A DNA stretch of 64,000 nucleotides, taken from Kosakonia arachidis. GTDB taxonomy: Bacteria > Pseudomonadota > Gammaproteobacteria > Enterobacterales > Enterobacteriaceae. The notes beneath the pieces are model-generated. The model worked only from the letters and a program-made list of their open reading frames with translations. It searched no databases and was not told the DNA's origin. The stretch spans positions 172,032 to 236,031 of the forward strand of contig NZ_FPAU01000006.1 in NCBI RefSeq assembly GCF_900116535.1, in the 5' to 3' direction. Numbering within the stretch: the first letter of the stretch is position 1; every line of letters starts with the position of its first letter. The position numbers were made by a program, and so were the translations under genes. Below are positions 19,053 to 26,872 of the stretch, piece by piece.

Positions 19053-19806
19053 AACAAGCGCGGTTAGCATCAAAAACTTGTCCAAACAGTTTGATAACGT
19101 TGAAGTGCTGCGGGATATCAACCTGACGGTGGAGAAGGGCTCTGTGGTGAGCATTCTGGGTTCGTCCGGCTCCGGTAAATCGACGCTGCTGCGCTGCATG
19201 AACTGGCTGGAACAGCCAGATCGTGGCGAAGTGCGTATCAGTGGCCAGCGCATTGGGGTAGATGAGAAGACGGGCAAAGCAATGTCGCACAAAGATCTCT
19301 CCCATATCCGCGCGCGCGTTGGGATGGTGTTCCAGAGTTTTAACCTGTGGCCGCATTTGACGGTGTTGCAAAACGTCACCGAAGCGTTGGTGCATGTGAA
19401 AGGCATGAAGCGCGACGCGGCGAATGAGATTGCCCGCCGCCAACTGGAAAAAGTGGGCATGAGCCACAAGGCCGATGTCTACCCGATCACACTTTCCGGC
19501 GGGCAAAAACAGCGCGTGGCGATCGCCCGCTCGCTGGCGATGTCGCCGGAAGTGATCCTCTTCGATGAACCAACTTCGGCACTGGACCCGGAACTGGTGA
19601 ATGAGGTGCTGGGGGTGATGAAATCTCTCGCGGCAGAAGGTTATACGATGGTGGTGGTGACCCATGAGATGGATTTCGCCCGTCAGGTGTCGGATGAAGT
19701 CGTGTTTCTGGAGAAAGGTTTGTTGATCGAGAAAGCACCGCCGGAGAAGTTTTTCACTAATCCGGATTCGGACAGGGTGAGGAAGTTTTTGCAGTCGAGC
19801 CGGTGA
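19045..19806 (+). CDS. amino acid ABC transporter ATP-binding protein, GlnQ/HisP-like
   Basis: A 253-residue ATPase. Walker A is GSSGSGKST, the Q-loop [12 protein letters not shown], the signature LSGGQKQR, Walker [16 protein letters not shown] and the switch histidine is in VVTHEMDFA. These are the canonical motifs of polar amino acid importers. It closes the operon 16837-19806. Two copies of a 13-nt arm follow the stop and can form alternative hairpins. Confidence 0.95.
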   Translation: MPETSAVSIKNLSKQFDNVEVLRDINLTVEKGSVVSILGSSGSGKSTLLRCMNWLEQPDRGEVRISGQRIGVDEKTGKAMSHKDLSHIRARVGMVFQSFNLWPHLTVLQNVTEALVHVKGMKRDAANEIARRQLEKVGMSHKADVYPITLSGGQKQRVAIARSLAMSPEVILFDEPTSALDPELVNEVLGVMKSLAAEGYTMVVVTHEMDFARQVSDEVVFLEKGLLIEKAPPEKFFTNPDSDRVRKFLQSSR

Positions 19807-19812
19807 GGGGGA

Positions 19813-19876
19813 TTGTTTGGCTCTGAGGAGGAATAGTTCCGTTCACCAGAGCCAAACAACTCTCAGAGCCAAACAA
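19813..19876. repeat. 13-nt inverted repeat with a duplicated 3' arm
   Basis: TTGTTTGGCTCTG (19813-19825) is followed by two perfect copies of its reverse complement, CAGAGCCAAACAA, at 19847-19859 and 19864-19876. Only one can pair at a time. It lies between the convergent transporter and siaD genes and probably serves as a transcription end or RNA-stabilising hairpin; no long T run follows. Confidence 0.75.
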
Positions 19877-19880
19877 CCCC

Positions 19881-20648
19881 TCAATGCTGAATATTTTCCC
19901 GCGCAAAATTAACCTTCACCGGCGCGCGAAAAAAAGTCTCATGCAGCGCGACCTGATTTCGCCCACGTTTCTTCGCGTTATACAGTGCGCCGTCTGCTTC
20001 GCTGTACAGCGTTTCGAAGCTGCTCCCTTTCACACCGAGACTGACGCCAAAACTGGCGGTGACCAGTTGCTGCGGCAACACGTCCAGCGGCGAAGCATTC
20101 AGCGAGGCGTGAATATAGCTGGCGGTGATCATCGCCTCTTCCACCCGGGCGTTCGGCAGCACAATGGTAAATTCCTCGCCACCGACGCGGCCGATGGCGG
20201 CGCTCTCCGGCACTGCGTGGCGTACGCGTGACACCAACGCGCAAATCACCCGATCGCCGGTCGGATGACCATATTCATCGTTAATACGTTTGAAGTGATC
20301 GATATCCAGCAGGATCAGCGCCACATCGCCTTCCTGCAGACCGCTGTTGATCTGGTTGATGATCGCGCTACGGTTAAACACATCGGTCAACGGATCGTGC
20401 GTTGCTTCATATTCCAGGCGCGCAGCAAGCTGCTGGAGTTGCTCGTTCATTCGCGTGAGTTCGCGCTCGGCACGGTCACTGCGGGAGATCAGACGATACG
20501 ATTCGCGGATCAGACGCTGGTAATGCGTGGAAACGGCCCACAGTTTTTCGCGGCAGACCTCCGCCGGAAGTTGCGCATCGGCAGCCGCCAGCCGGGCTTC
20601 TTCGAGTACGGAATATTCCTCTCTGAAGAGCTCATTAATATCTAGCAT
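19881..20648 (-). CDS. siaD: diguanylate cyclase SiaD
   Basis: A 255-residue soluble diguanylate cyclase making c-di-GMP. The N-terminal 75 residues are helical/coiled-coil (AERELTRMNEQLQQLAARLEYEATHDPLT), leading into a GGDEF domain with active site VGGEEFTIVLPN near residue 157 and DIDHFKRINDEYGHPTGD upstream. No RxxD product-inhibition site precedes GGEEF (the segment reads VPESAAIGRV). In Pseudomonas aeruginosa SiaD is activated by SiaC, and the N-terminal coil is the contact region. Here the gene overlaps siaC by 7 nt and ends the siaABCD operon. Confidence 0.93.
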   Translation of the reverse strand: MLDINELFREEYSVLEEARLAAADAQLPAEVCREKLWAVSTHYQRLIRESYRLISRSDRAERELTRMNEQLQQLAARLEYEATHDPLTDVFNRSAIINQINSGLQEGDVALILLDIDHFKRINDEYGHPTGDRVICALVSRVRHAVPESAAIGRVGGEEFTIVLPNARVEEAMITASYIHASLNASPLDVLPQQLVTASFGVSLGVKGSSFETLYSEADGALYNAKKRGRNQVALHETFFRAPVKVNFARENIQH

Positions 20649-21058
20649 GCGGTGATGTCCGGGATAAGAAACACTGTCAGTGACGGGAAGTCGATACGCA
20701 GCTCCTGACCAAACTCTTCGGAGATATCATCCTCCGGGTCGTAGTACCAGTGCAGCTCGCATGGCGCGCCGCTTTTCGCGTGATTATTTAGGATCTCAAA
20801 CAGCGTAAACAACAGCTTGGTACTTGAACTGTTAAAATAGCTGAGCGCGACGTGTAATTGCAGCGGTGCACTGGTCTGCTGCCCGCTTTGTAGCCAGCCC
20901 TCCAGTGCATCCAGCAGCGGGCGGAAGAACGCGGCGGCATTCTCCGGGTAGGCTTCGCCTTTCAGCAGCAGCTTTTGCGCGGCAAAATCAAACTTCACCT
21001 CCGGCGTGGCGGCGGTGGCGGACAATTCTATAGCAGGCGTCAATGTCATATCAGTCAT
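20642..21058 (-). CDS. siaC: SiaC phosphoprotein (DUF1987), activator of SiaD
   Basis: A 138-residue DUF1987 protein. KFDFAAQKLLLKGEAYPENAAAFF and the segment HVALSYFNSSSTKLLF (residues 69-84) are family landmarks; the latter contains the Ser/Thr stretch that corresponds to the phosphorylated segment of Pseudomonas SiaC. In that system unphosphorylated SiaC binds SiaD and switches on c-di-GMP synthesis, SiaB phosphorylates SiaC and SiaA removes the phosphate. The gene overlaps siaB by 8 nt and siaD by 7 nt, so stoichiometric expression is likely. Confidence 0.93.
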   Translation of the reverse strand: MTDMTLTPAIELSATAATPEVKFDFAAQKLLLKGEAYPENAAAFFRPLLDALEGWLQSGQQTSAPLQLHVALSYFNSSSTKLLFTLFEILNNHAKSGAPCELHWYYDPEDDISEEFGQELRIDFPSLTVFLIPDITAC

Positions 21059-21632
21059 GGCAAAACGTTGCCTTTAAGTGAAAGGCGGAAAGGGAGCTTG
21101 CCGCCAGTGGATGAATACGATACTCCAGCGGAACACTGGTATCGCGCGCCATGGTCAACAAACCGATATTGGCCCCTTTGCTGGTTGCTGGCGCTTCGCT
21201 TTTCAGCCCCTGCTTCCAGGCGTCGCGGATTTCTGCCTGCGACATGCTGCGCAACACTTCAAGGTTCGTTTGCAACAGCGTGGAGGCTTCCGGCCCCACC
21301 AGGTTTGCCGTTTCCAGATAGTAATTGGTCTGATCCATATGAAAACAGACCGAACCAAAGCGTAGATCGTGCTCAACGGTTGATAAAAACCGCTCGTCGG
21401 CGGAGTAGCGTACAATGTTTTGTCCCATCTCGATAAATGCCGAGAAGAGTTTGCGGCGCGTCACGGCGGAGGATTCATGTTTATCCAACCAGGCGCGGAT
21501 CACTTCGCCAAGCGAAACAATATGTTGCTGGGAAAAATAGCCGGTATAAAAAAGCTCGACGGCGTTTTGCCGTTGCAGCGTAAAAAGGGGTAACAGAACA
21601 GGGTCTTTGACCTGCAGGTCGTTTATTTGCAT
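21051..21632 (-). CDS. siaB: SiaB protein kinase (phosphorylates SiaC)
   Basis: A 193-residue protein resembling the SiaB family, with an anti-sigma-factor kinase-like ATPase core (IEMGQNIVRYSAD near residues 75-87 is the helix bearing the Glu/Asn of the N box; GANIGLLTMARD resembles the G box). It is placed between the SiaC and SiaA homologues, as in Pseudomonas. The ATG at 21632 lies 8 nt after the siaA stop; an earlier in-frame ATG at 21662 is inside siaA. Neither has a strong ribosome site, so translation may be coupled to siaA. Confidence 0.88.
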   Translation of the reverse strand: MQINDLQVKDPVLLPLFTLQRQNAVELFYTGYFSQQHIVSLGEVIRAWLDKHESSAVTRRKLFSAFIEMGQNIVRYSADERFLSTVEHDLRFGSVCFHMDQTNYYLETANLVGPEASTLLQTNLEVLRSMSQAEIRDAWKQGLKSEAPATSKGANIGLLTMARDTSVPLEYRIHPLAASSLSAFHLKATFCHD

Positions 21633-21640
21633 GCTTTTAT

Positions 21641-22897
21641 CTACCAACGAAAACCAAACCATGTCATGTCATCGCGCGACGTTTGCTGCCCCTGCCACGC
21701 TTTCAGCGCCGCCAGCAGGGCATCGGAAAACGCAGGTAGCGGTAGCGCGCGGTGCTGCGCCAACAATGACTGAATACGTTTCTTACCAAACATCACGTTG
21801 CGCGGGCCGCCGGGCTGATCGGTGACACCATCGGAAACCAGCAACAGCGTGTCGCCACGGCGCAGCGGTGCCTGATAACGCTGCCACTGGTAATCCACCG
21901 GCGTATCGGTATAACCCACGCCTTTGCGGCAACTCTCCAGCACTACGCTCTGCTGAGCGGCTTCGCCCAGCAGAAAACCGTGCATCCGGGCGCTGGCCCA
22001 GCACATCTGTTCGTTTTTCGTATCGACAAACAGGGCAATGGCGTCGCAACCATCATTTGACTGGCTGCTGTCAGCTGATGGATGCACCTGGCTGAGCGTC
22101 TGTTTTATATGTTGATTGATATGGCTCAGCAGTTGCTCCGGCGCGTCAACCGGTGCCAGCGTCAGCGCTTTTTCCAGCGCCGAGGCGAAGATAAAGGTCA
22201 TAAAAGCACCCGGTACGCCGTGTCCGGTGCAGTCGGCCAGCACCATCAACCAGCCATTTTCCGTGCGCTGAAAAGCATAAATGTCGCCGCCGACGCAGTC
22301 GCGCGGATGCCAGTGCAGGCACCAGTCTTGCAAGGTTTTATCAATGGTCGTGCGTGATCGGCTGAGCATGGATTCCTGGATAATGCGCGCATATTCAATG
22401 CTTTGCATAATCTGCAGGTGCTGCTTGGCCTGCAAATCGGAAACGGTACGAATCAGATCAATGCCGAGGCCAATGCCGACATATTGCCCCTCTTCTGTGA
22501 GGATAAAACCTTCGGTCACGGCTTTGTCGCCGGTTTCAATGACCCGCCCGGAGAGATATTCGAGCGCCGCGTCGGCATCGACAATCAGCGGATTTTTATC
22601 CATAAACGCGATGCAGCTCTTCTGATCGTACAGCTCGTGAAAAAAAGGGCGGCTCATCTGCGAGAGGAAAATATGTCGGTTGATCATGCCAATCGGTCGG
22701 TTATTTTCCAGCACCGGTAGACCGATCAACGATTTGTGTTCGTTGAAAAGCGACATGACCTGCAAATTATTGGCGTCAGGCGTCACGTGCGGGACGACGA
22801 GGCGCAAAATGCCTGCGTTAAGCTGCCGAGAAGAGAGCGGTATGTCCATCATCCATGCAAAACCCCGTATTAAGAATAATCCTAGGTTATGGGGCAT
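21641..22897 (-). CDS. siaA: SiaA-like PP2C/SpoIIE phosphatase with N-terminal CBS pair
   Basis: A phosphatase of 418 residues or slightly fewer. Residues about 40-145 resemble a CBS-domain pair (GLPVLENNRPIGMINRHIFL ... FFHELYDQKSCIAFMD), then a coil (160-180) and a SpoIIE-type PP2C domain with metal ligands in CVGGDIY (Asp205), LADCTGHGVPG (Asp222), VSDGVTDQ and RDDMTWF. Pseudomonas SiaA is a larger membrane protein with a HAMP-linked periplasmic sensor, so input here is predicted to be a cytoplasmic ligand. It should dephosphorylate SiaC and so raise c-di-GMP. Starts at residues 16-17 (MMDIPLSS) are possible; none has a clear ribosome site. Confidence 0.87.
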   Translation of the reverse strand: MPHNLGLFLIRGFAWMMDIPLSSRQLNAGILRLVVPHVTPDANNLQVMSLFNEHKSLIGLPVLENNRPIGMINRHIFLSQMSRPFFHELYDQKSCIAFMDKNPLIVDADAALEYLSGRVIETGDKAVTEGFILTEEGQYVGIGLGIDLIRTVSDLQAKQHLQIMQSIEYARIIQESMLSRSRTTIDKTLQDWCLHWHPRDCVGGDIYAFQRTENGWLMVLADCTGHGVPGAFMTFIFASALEKALTLAPVDAPEQLLSHINQHIKQTLSQVHPSADSSQSNDGCDAIALFVDTKNEQMCWASARMHGFLLGEAAQQSVVLESCRKGVGYTDTPVDYQWQRYQAPLRRGDTLLLVSDGVTDQPGGPRNVMFGKKRIQSLLAQHRALPLPAFSDALLAALKAWQGQQTSRDDMTWFGFRW

Positions 22898-22992
22898 TTA
22901 TGACGGTTTGATTTCAATTAAGTAACTCGATGAATAACGGGAGATTATTGCTACTTAAGTAAAATATTGACGGTAAGAGAAGTTGTGCAAAC

Positions 22993-23091
22993 AAAAAAAA
23001 GCCCGCGCTTGGTGTGCGGGCAAAAAATACTGGAAGCAATGTGAGCAATGTCGTACTGAATACCTGAGTGATTTACTCAACTATTCAGCAA
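22993..23091 (-). ncRNA. ryhB: RyhB-type iron-responsive small RNA
   Basis: The minus strand carries the RyhB core CGACATTGCTCACATTGCTT followed by CCAGTATT (23028-23054), the segment that base-pairs with iron-protein mRNAs. A 5' hairpin (CTGAATA...TATTCAG enclosing GAGT...ACTC) precedes it and a Rho-independent terminator (GCCCGC...GCGGGC then eight T) ends it, about 98 nt in all. The promoter is TTGACC (23125-23120), 17 nt, TATCTT (23102-23097), overlapped by a Fur-box-like sequence. This organisation matches E. coli RyhB and Salmonella RyhB-2. The 5' part differs from E. coli RyhB, so it may be a paralogue; I cannot see whether another copy exists elsewhere. Confidence 0.9.
23001..23021 (-). 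terminator. terminator of the RyhB-like RNA
   Basis: Stem GCCCGC / GCGGGC with T runs on either strand (eight on the minus side), giving RyhB its poly-U tail needed for Hfq binding. It would also stop plus-strand transcription. Confidence 0.88.
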
Positions 23092-23096
23092 TGAGA

Positions 23097-23125
23097 AAGA
23101 TAATCTTTATCATCTAAACGGTCAA
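23097..23125 (-). promoter_or_regulatory. ryhB promoter with overlapping Fur box
   Basis: A sigma-70 promoter, TTGACC-17-TATCTT on the minus strand, coincides with GATGATAAAGATTATC (23100-23115), a near match to the Fur consensus of GATAAT/ATTATC units. Fur-Fe would therefore block transcription when iron is plentiful. Confidence 0.8.
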
Positions 23126-23144
23126 CCCCAAATTTTGTGTGACA

Positions 23145-23252
23145 TCATGTTGTTAAGGATCCCAGCGCGATGAGCTCTTGCCAGCTCACCTTACCAATGT
23201 CGATCCCTTCTTCAATCCGCCTCGCGGCTCGCTCATTAACACGCCGGGCTGG
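23145..23252 (-). other. possible short gene relic in the 22.9-23.5 kb spacer
   Basis: A 35-codon stretch between two stops reads with gene-like composition on the minus strand (ARRVNERAARRIEEGIDIGK, then SWQELIALGS). It has no start codon of its own and could be the tail of a decayed gene. I do not recognise the family. The rest of the 620-bp spacer between siaA and the lipoprotein gene is accounted for by ryhB and the downstream Fur box. Confidence 0.3.
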
Positions 23253-23319
23253 TTATTCCTCGCGGGCCCATTTTTCTCCTGACAACACAATATGACACAA
23301 GTTCTTGCCTAAATAAGAA

Positions 23320-23340
23320 GAATGAGTATAGTTCTCATTC
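23320..23340 (+). promoter_or_regulatory. Fur box upstream of the lipoprotein-receptor operon
   Basis: GAATGAG-7 nt-CTCATTC, a perfect 7-bp inverted repeat of the AATGAGAAT-type Fur site, 178 nt upstream of the lipoprotein start. It predicts iron-repressed expression of the two genes that follow. Confidence 0.78.
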
Positions 23341-23518
23341 TCTTTAGTGTTTTTGGCTGGGCTCGGAGTTTCCCCGCAAAAAGAGTAGGCGTAAACGCTT
23401 ACAGGGACACAAAGAAGTGGTGAGCTGCGTCAGGCAAAACTGCCTTCATCAAAGAAATGCGCATCTGAGCGTAACGCACTGGCCCGCCAGTTGATGACAT
23501 TAACGGTAAAGGATCTCG

Positions 23519-24607
23519 ATGACGATGAAAACCCCCGCGTTGGTGCTGCTGGCAACCCTGGTACTGGCCGGATGCAGTGCTCAGTACACTACATCGGCAC
23601 AACCTGCCGCCGAAACGCCAAAAACCGCTGCCGTATCATTATCGGCAAAGGTACAAAAACGCGATCTGGCGAGCGGCCTGTATGAAATGGCGCTCAGCCC
23701 GCAGGGTGACGCGCTGTACGTTTCCAGTGCGGAAGGCTTTAAAGATGTGCAGGGCGGTGTGGTTTACAAACTGGATCCTGCGACGCTGAAAACCCTCGGT
23801 TCCACCCATACCGATCTGAAAAACTTCGGTATGACGATCTCCCCGGACGGTAAAACGGTTTACGTTACCCACTCCCTTGATGGCGGCATCAGCGCTATCG
23901 ATACCCGCAATGGCAAAGTGCGGGCCCGCACGCTGTTCCCGGAACGTAATGAAAAAGGCCTGCCGTACGGTGCACGTGAGATTCTGCTGCACAACGGCGC
24001 GCTGTATGTTGGCGCGGTGGCCGATCCGGCGCTGGTTTGGGTGGTTGACGCCAGGACTCTGCAAGTAAAAGCGCGGATTAAAAATGCTGGGAAATGGGTC
24101 ACGGGCCTGCACTGGTCTGAGCAAACTCAGCGCCTGTATGTGGCGAACGGCGACGGTGAAATGCTGGTCGTCAACCCGCGCAACAACCGCATTGAACAAC
24201 GCTGGAAACCGCTCGGTGATAAACCGGCGCTGCTACTGAACATTGCTGAAGACAGCGAGACCGGCCGTCTGTTCGTTACCGATAACTCGAAAGCCAAAAC
24301 CACCCTGGTGCTGGATATCCATAGTGGCAAGGTGCTGAAACAGCTCGATCTGGGCGGTTCGCTGGCGGTGAAATTCAACCCGAAACGCCACGAAATCTAC
24401 CTCACCCAGCGTGAAGCGGGCAAAGTGCTGAGTCTTGATGCCACCAGCCTTGCGGTGAAACAGCGCTGGGATCTGCCGCCGAATCCGAACAGCCTGCTGC
24501 TCTCTGCCGACGGCCAGACACTGTTTGTCACCGTCAAGCAGGCGTTTAACAAAGATCACACTACCAACGGGCTGGATAGCGTCGTCCGCATCGCCCTTAA
24601 CCAGTAA
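23519..24607 (+). CDS. YncE-like beta-propeller lipoprotein, iron-regulated
   Basis: A 362-residue predicted lipoprotein: signal peptide with lipobox LVLAGC (Cys19), then a seven-bladed propeller of YncE/YVTN type (repeats such as LSPQGDALYVSSAEG, ISPDGKTVYVTHSL, LLSADGQTLFVTVK). In E. coli YncE is periplasmic and iron-repressed beside the TonB receptor YncD. Here a propeller gene again precedes a TonB receptor, 51 nt apart on the same strand, downstream of a Fur box. A role in handling the receptor ligand is inference. AAGGATC precedes the ATG. Confidence 0.88.
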   Translation: MTMKTPALVLLATLVLAGCSAQYTTSAQPAAETPKTAAVSLSAKVQKRDLASGLYEMALSPQGDALYVSSAEGFKDVQGGVVYKLDPATLKTLGSTHTDLKNFGMTISPDGKTVYVTHSLDGGISAIDTRNGKVRARTLFPERNEKGLPYGAREILLHNGALYVGAVADPALVWVVDARTLQVKARIKNAGKWVTGLHWSEQTQRLYVANGDGEMLVVNPRNNRIEQRWKPLGDKPALLLNIAEDSETGRLFVTDNSKAKTTLVLDIHSGKVLKQLDLGGSLAVKFNPKRHEIYLTQREAGKVLSLDATSLAVKQRWDLPPNPNSLLLSADGQTLFVTVKQAFNKDHTTNGLDSVVRIALNQ

Positions 24608-24658
24608 TCAACCTGGCCCGGAAACGGGCCGTTTTTCCACACACTTCGATATGAGTCG

Positions 24659-26872
24659 ATGATGAATAACAGCAAAAAGATCCCCCCTTCTTTGCGCAAG
24701 ACGTTACTTGCGCTGGCCATTGGCGCAGCAACGCCCTCAGCGCATGCTGCGACGACAAATGCCAACACCAACCAGACGAAAGATGACACCATTGTGGTGC
24801 AGTCGACTACCAGCAGCGACTTCAAACCCGGTGGTGATGCGCTGGTTCCGGCGTATCTGGATGGTCAGGTCGCGTACGGTGGGCGCCTCGGGATGATGGG
24901 CGAACAGAAGGCGATGGATGTGCCGTTTAACGTGATCGGCTACACCTCAAAGTTGGTGGAGGATCAACAGGCGAAAACCATTGCCGATGTGGTCAGCAAT
25001 GATGCGGGCGTGCAGGTCGGGCAGGGGTACGGCAACATGGCGGAAACCTACCGTATTCGCGGCTTCGAACTGGATGGCGACGATATGTTGATGGGCGGCC
25101 TGGCGGGCATTGTGCCGCGCCAGGTGGTGGATACCCAGATGCTCGAACGTGTGGAAGTGTTTAAAGGTGCCAATGCCCTGATGAATGGCGCGGCGTCTTC
25201 TGGCGTTGGCGGAATGATCAACCTTGAGCCGAAACATGCCGATGATACGCCGTTGACGCGTGTCGGTGTCGATTACTCCTCGCGTTCACAGCTTGGCGGT
25301 TCGCTGGATGTGGGCCGTCGCTATGGCGATAACAATCAGTTCGGCGTACGCGTTAACCTGTTGCACCGTGAAGGCGAAGCTACCGTTGAGGATGACAACC
25401 GTCGTACTACCGCCGCGTCGATCGGTCTGGATTATCGTAGCGATCGCTTCCGCAGCTCGCTGGATCTTGGCTATCAGAAAAAGACCTTCCACGGCGGATC
25501 GATGGGCGTGAACATCAGCGCGGTGGATTTTGTACCGAAGGTCCCGAGCAATACCGAAAACTACAGCCAGCAGTGGGCATATAGCGATATCGAAAACGAA
25601 TTTGGCCTGGCGCGCGCGGAATATGATTTGACCGATATCTGGACGGCATATGCCGCGTTCGGTGGACAGCACTCGCATGAAGAGGGCATTTACGGTGCGC
25701 CGAAAGTGAATGATGAGCAGGGCGATGCAACGATTGGCCGTCTCGACACCAACCGTATCAGCGATGCCTGGAGTGGCATGGCCGGACTGCGCGGTAACTT
25801 TGATACCGGCTTTGTGTCGCACAAAGTGAACGTGGGCTATTCGGCCAATATCAAGCAGGACAAGGTAGCGTGGCGGATGTCGGCGGCGGCGGATAACCCG
25901 GCAGTGAACATCTACGATAACACGTCGGTTGCTATGCCTGATTACAGCTACATTGGCGGCAATTACAGCGATCCGCTGACCACCGGTCGCACCCGCGCAC
26001 AGGGTTGGCTGCTGAGCGATACACTCGGTGTTCTGAACGACACCGTGCTGTTTACGGCGGGCGCGCGTTATCAGAAAGTGTGGGTTCACAGCTACAGCAA
26101 TGCAACGGGCGCAGAAGATGATACCGCACGCTTTATCCAGGATCGCTGGATGCCGACTTACGGCATTGTTTATAAGCCGTGGGACGTGGTCTCCTTCTAT
26201 GCCAACCATACCGAAGCGTTGCAACCGGGCAGCACCGCGCCAGAAGGCGCTGCTAACCAGTATCAGACCACCGGCATTGCGCACTCGAAACAGAATGAAG
26301 TCGGCGTGAAAACGGACTTTGGCCGTGTGGGCGGTACACTGTCGCTATTTGAAATTAAGAAACCGACCGCCATTCAGAATAGCGATACCAATATCTATGC
26401 GCTGAACGGCGAACAGCGTAACCGCGGCGTTGAGTTGAATCTGTTTGGCGAACCGACGCTGGGTCTGCGCCTGAACGGCAGCGCCACCTGGATCGATGCC
26501 GAACTGACCAAAACCCAAGATGGCATTAACCAGGGGAACCGGCCTGTTGGCGTGGCGGGCTTCTACGGCGTGCTGGGCGCGGAATATGACATCAAACCGG
26601 TTGAAGGTCTGACCGCGACGGCAAGAGTCAACCATACCGGTTCGCAGTATGCGAATAACGCCAATACCAAAAAACTCGACAGCTATACCACGCTGGATCT
26701 GGGGGTACGCTACCGTATGCACCTCAATCAGGATAAAAACGAGATGGTCTGGCGTGTCGGCGTGGATAACGTCACCAATGAAAAATACTGGGCCAGCGTC
26801 GAAGACAACGGCACTTATATCTACCAGGGGGAAGCGCGGAAGTTGAAAGTCTCCATGAGCTACGACTTCTAA
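24659..26872 (+). CDS. TonB-dependent siderophore receptor
   Basis: A 737-residue outer-membrane receptor. The signal peptide ends near AHA (residue about 31), followed by a TonB-box-like DDTIVVQST, a plug domain (QAKTIADVVSNDAGVQVGQGYGNMAETYRIRGF, VDTQMLERVEVFKGANALMNG) and a 22-strand barrel ending in SYDF with terminal Phe. It belongs to the ferric hydroxamate or catecholate receptor group; the exact siderophore cannot be told. It is second in the operon with the YncE-like lipoprotein and presumably Fur-repressed. Two adjacent ATGs (24659, 24662) can start it. Confidence 0.94.
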   Translation: MMNNSKKIPPSLRKTLLALAIGAATPSAHAATTNANTNQTKDDTIVVQSTTSSDFKPGGDALVPAYLDGQVAYGGRLGMMGEQKAMDVPFNVIGYTSKLVEDQQAKTIADVVSNDAGVQVGQGYGNMAETYRIRGFELDGDDMLMGGLAGIVPRQVVDTQMLERVEVFKGANALMNGAASSGVGGMINLEPKHADDTPLTRVGVDYSSRSQLGGSLDVGRRYGDNNQFGVRVNLLHREGEATVEDDNRRTTAASIGLDYRSDRFRSSLDLGYQKKTFHGGSMGVNISAVDFVPKVPSNTENYSQQWAYSDIENEFGLARAEYDLTDIWTAYAAFGGQHSHEEGIYGAPKVNDEQGDATIGRLDTNRISDAWSGMAGLRGNFDTGFVSHKVNVGYSANIKQDKVAWRMSAAADNPAVNIYDNTSVAMPDYSYIGGNYSDPLTTGRTRAQGWLLSDTLGVLNDTVLFTAGARYQKVWVHSYSNATGAEDDTARFIQDRWMPTYGIVYKPWDVVSFYANHTEALQPGSTAPEGAANQYQTTGIAHSKQNEVGVKTDFGRVGGTLSLFEIKKPTAIQNSDTNIYALNGEQRNRGVELNLFGEPTLGLRLNGSATWIDAELTKTQDGINQGNRPVGVAGFYGVLGAEYDIKPVEGLTATARVNHTGSQYANNANTKKLDSYTTLDLGVRYRMHLNQDKNEMVWRVGVDNVTNEKYWASVEDNGTYIYQGEARKLKVSMSYDF

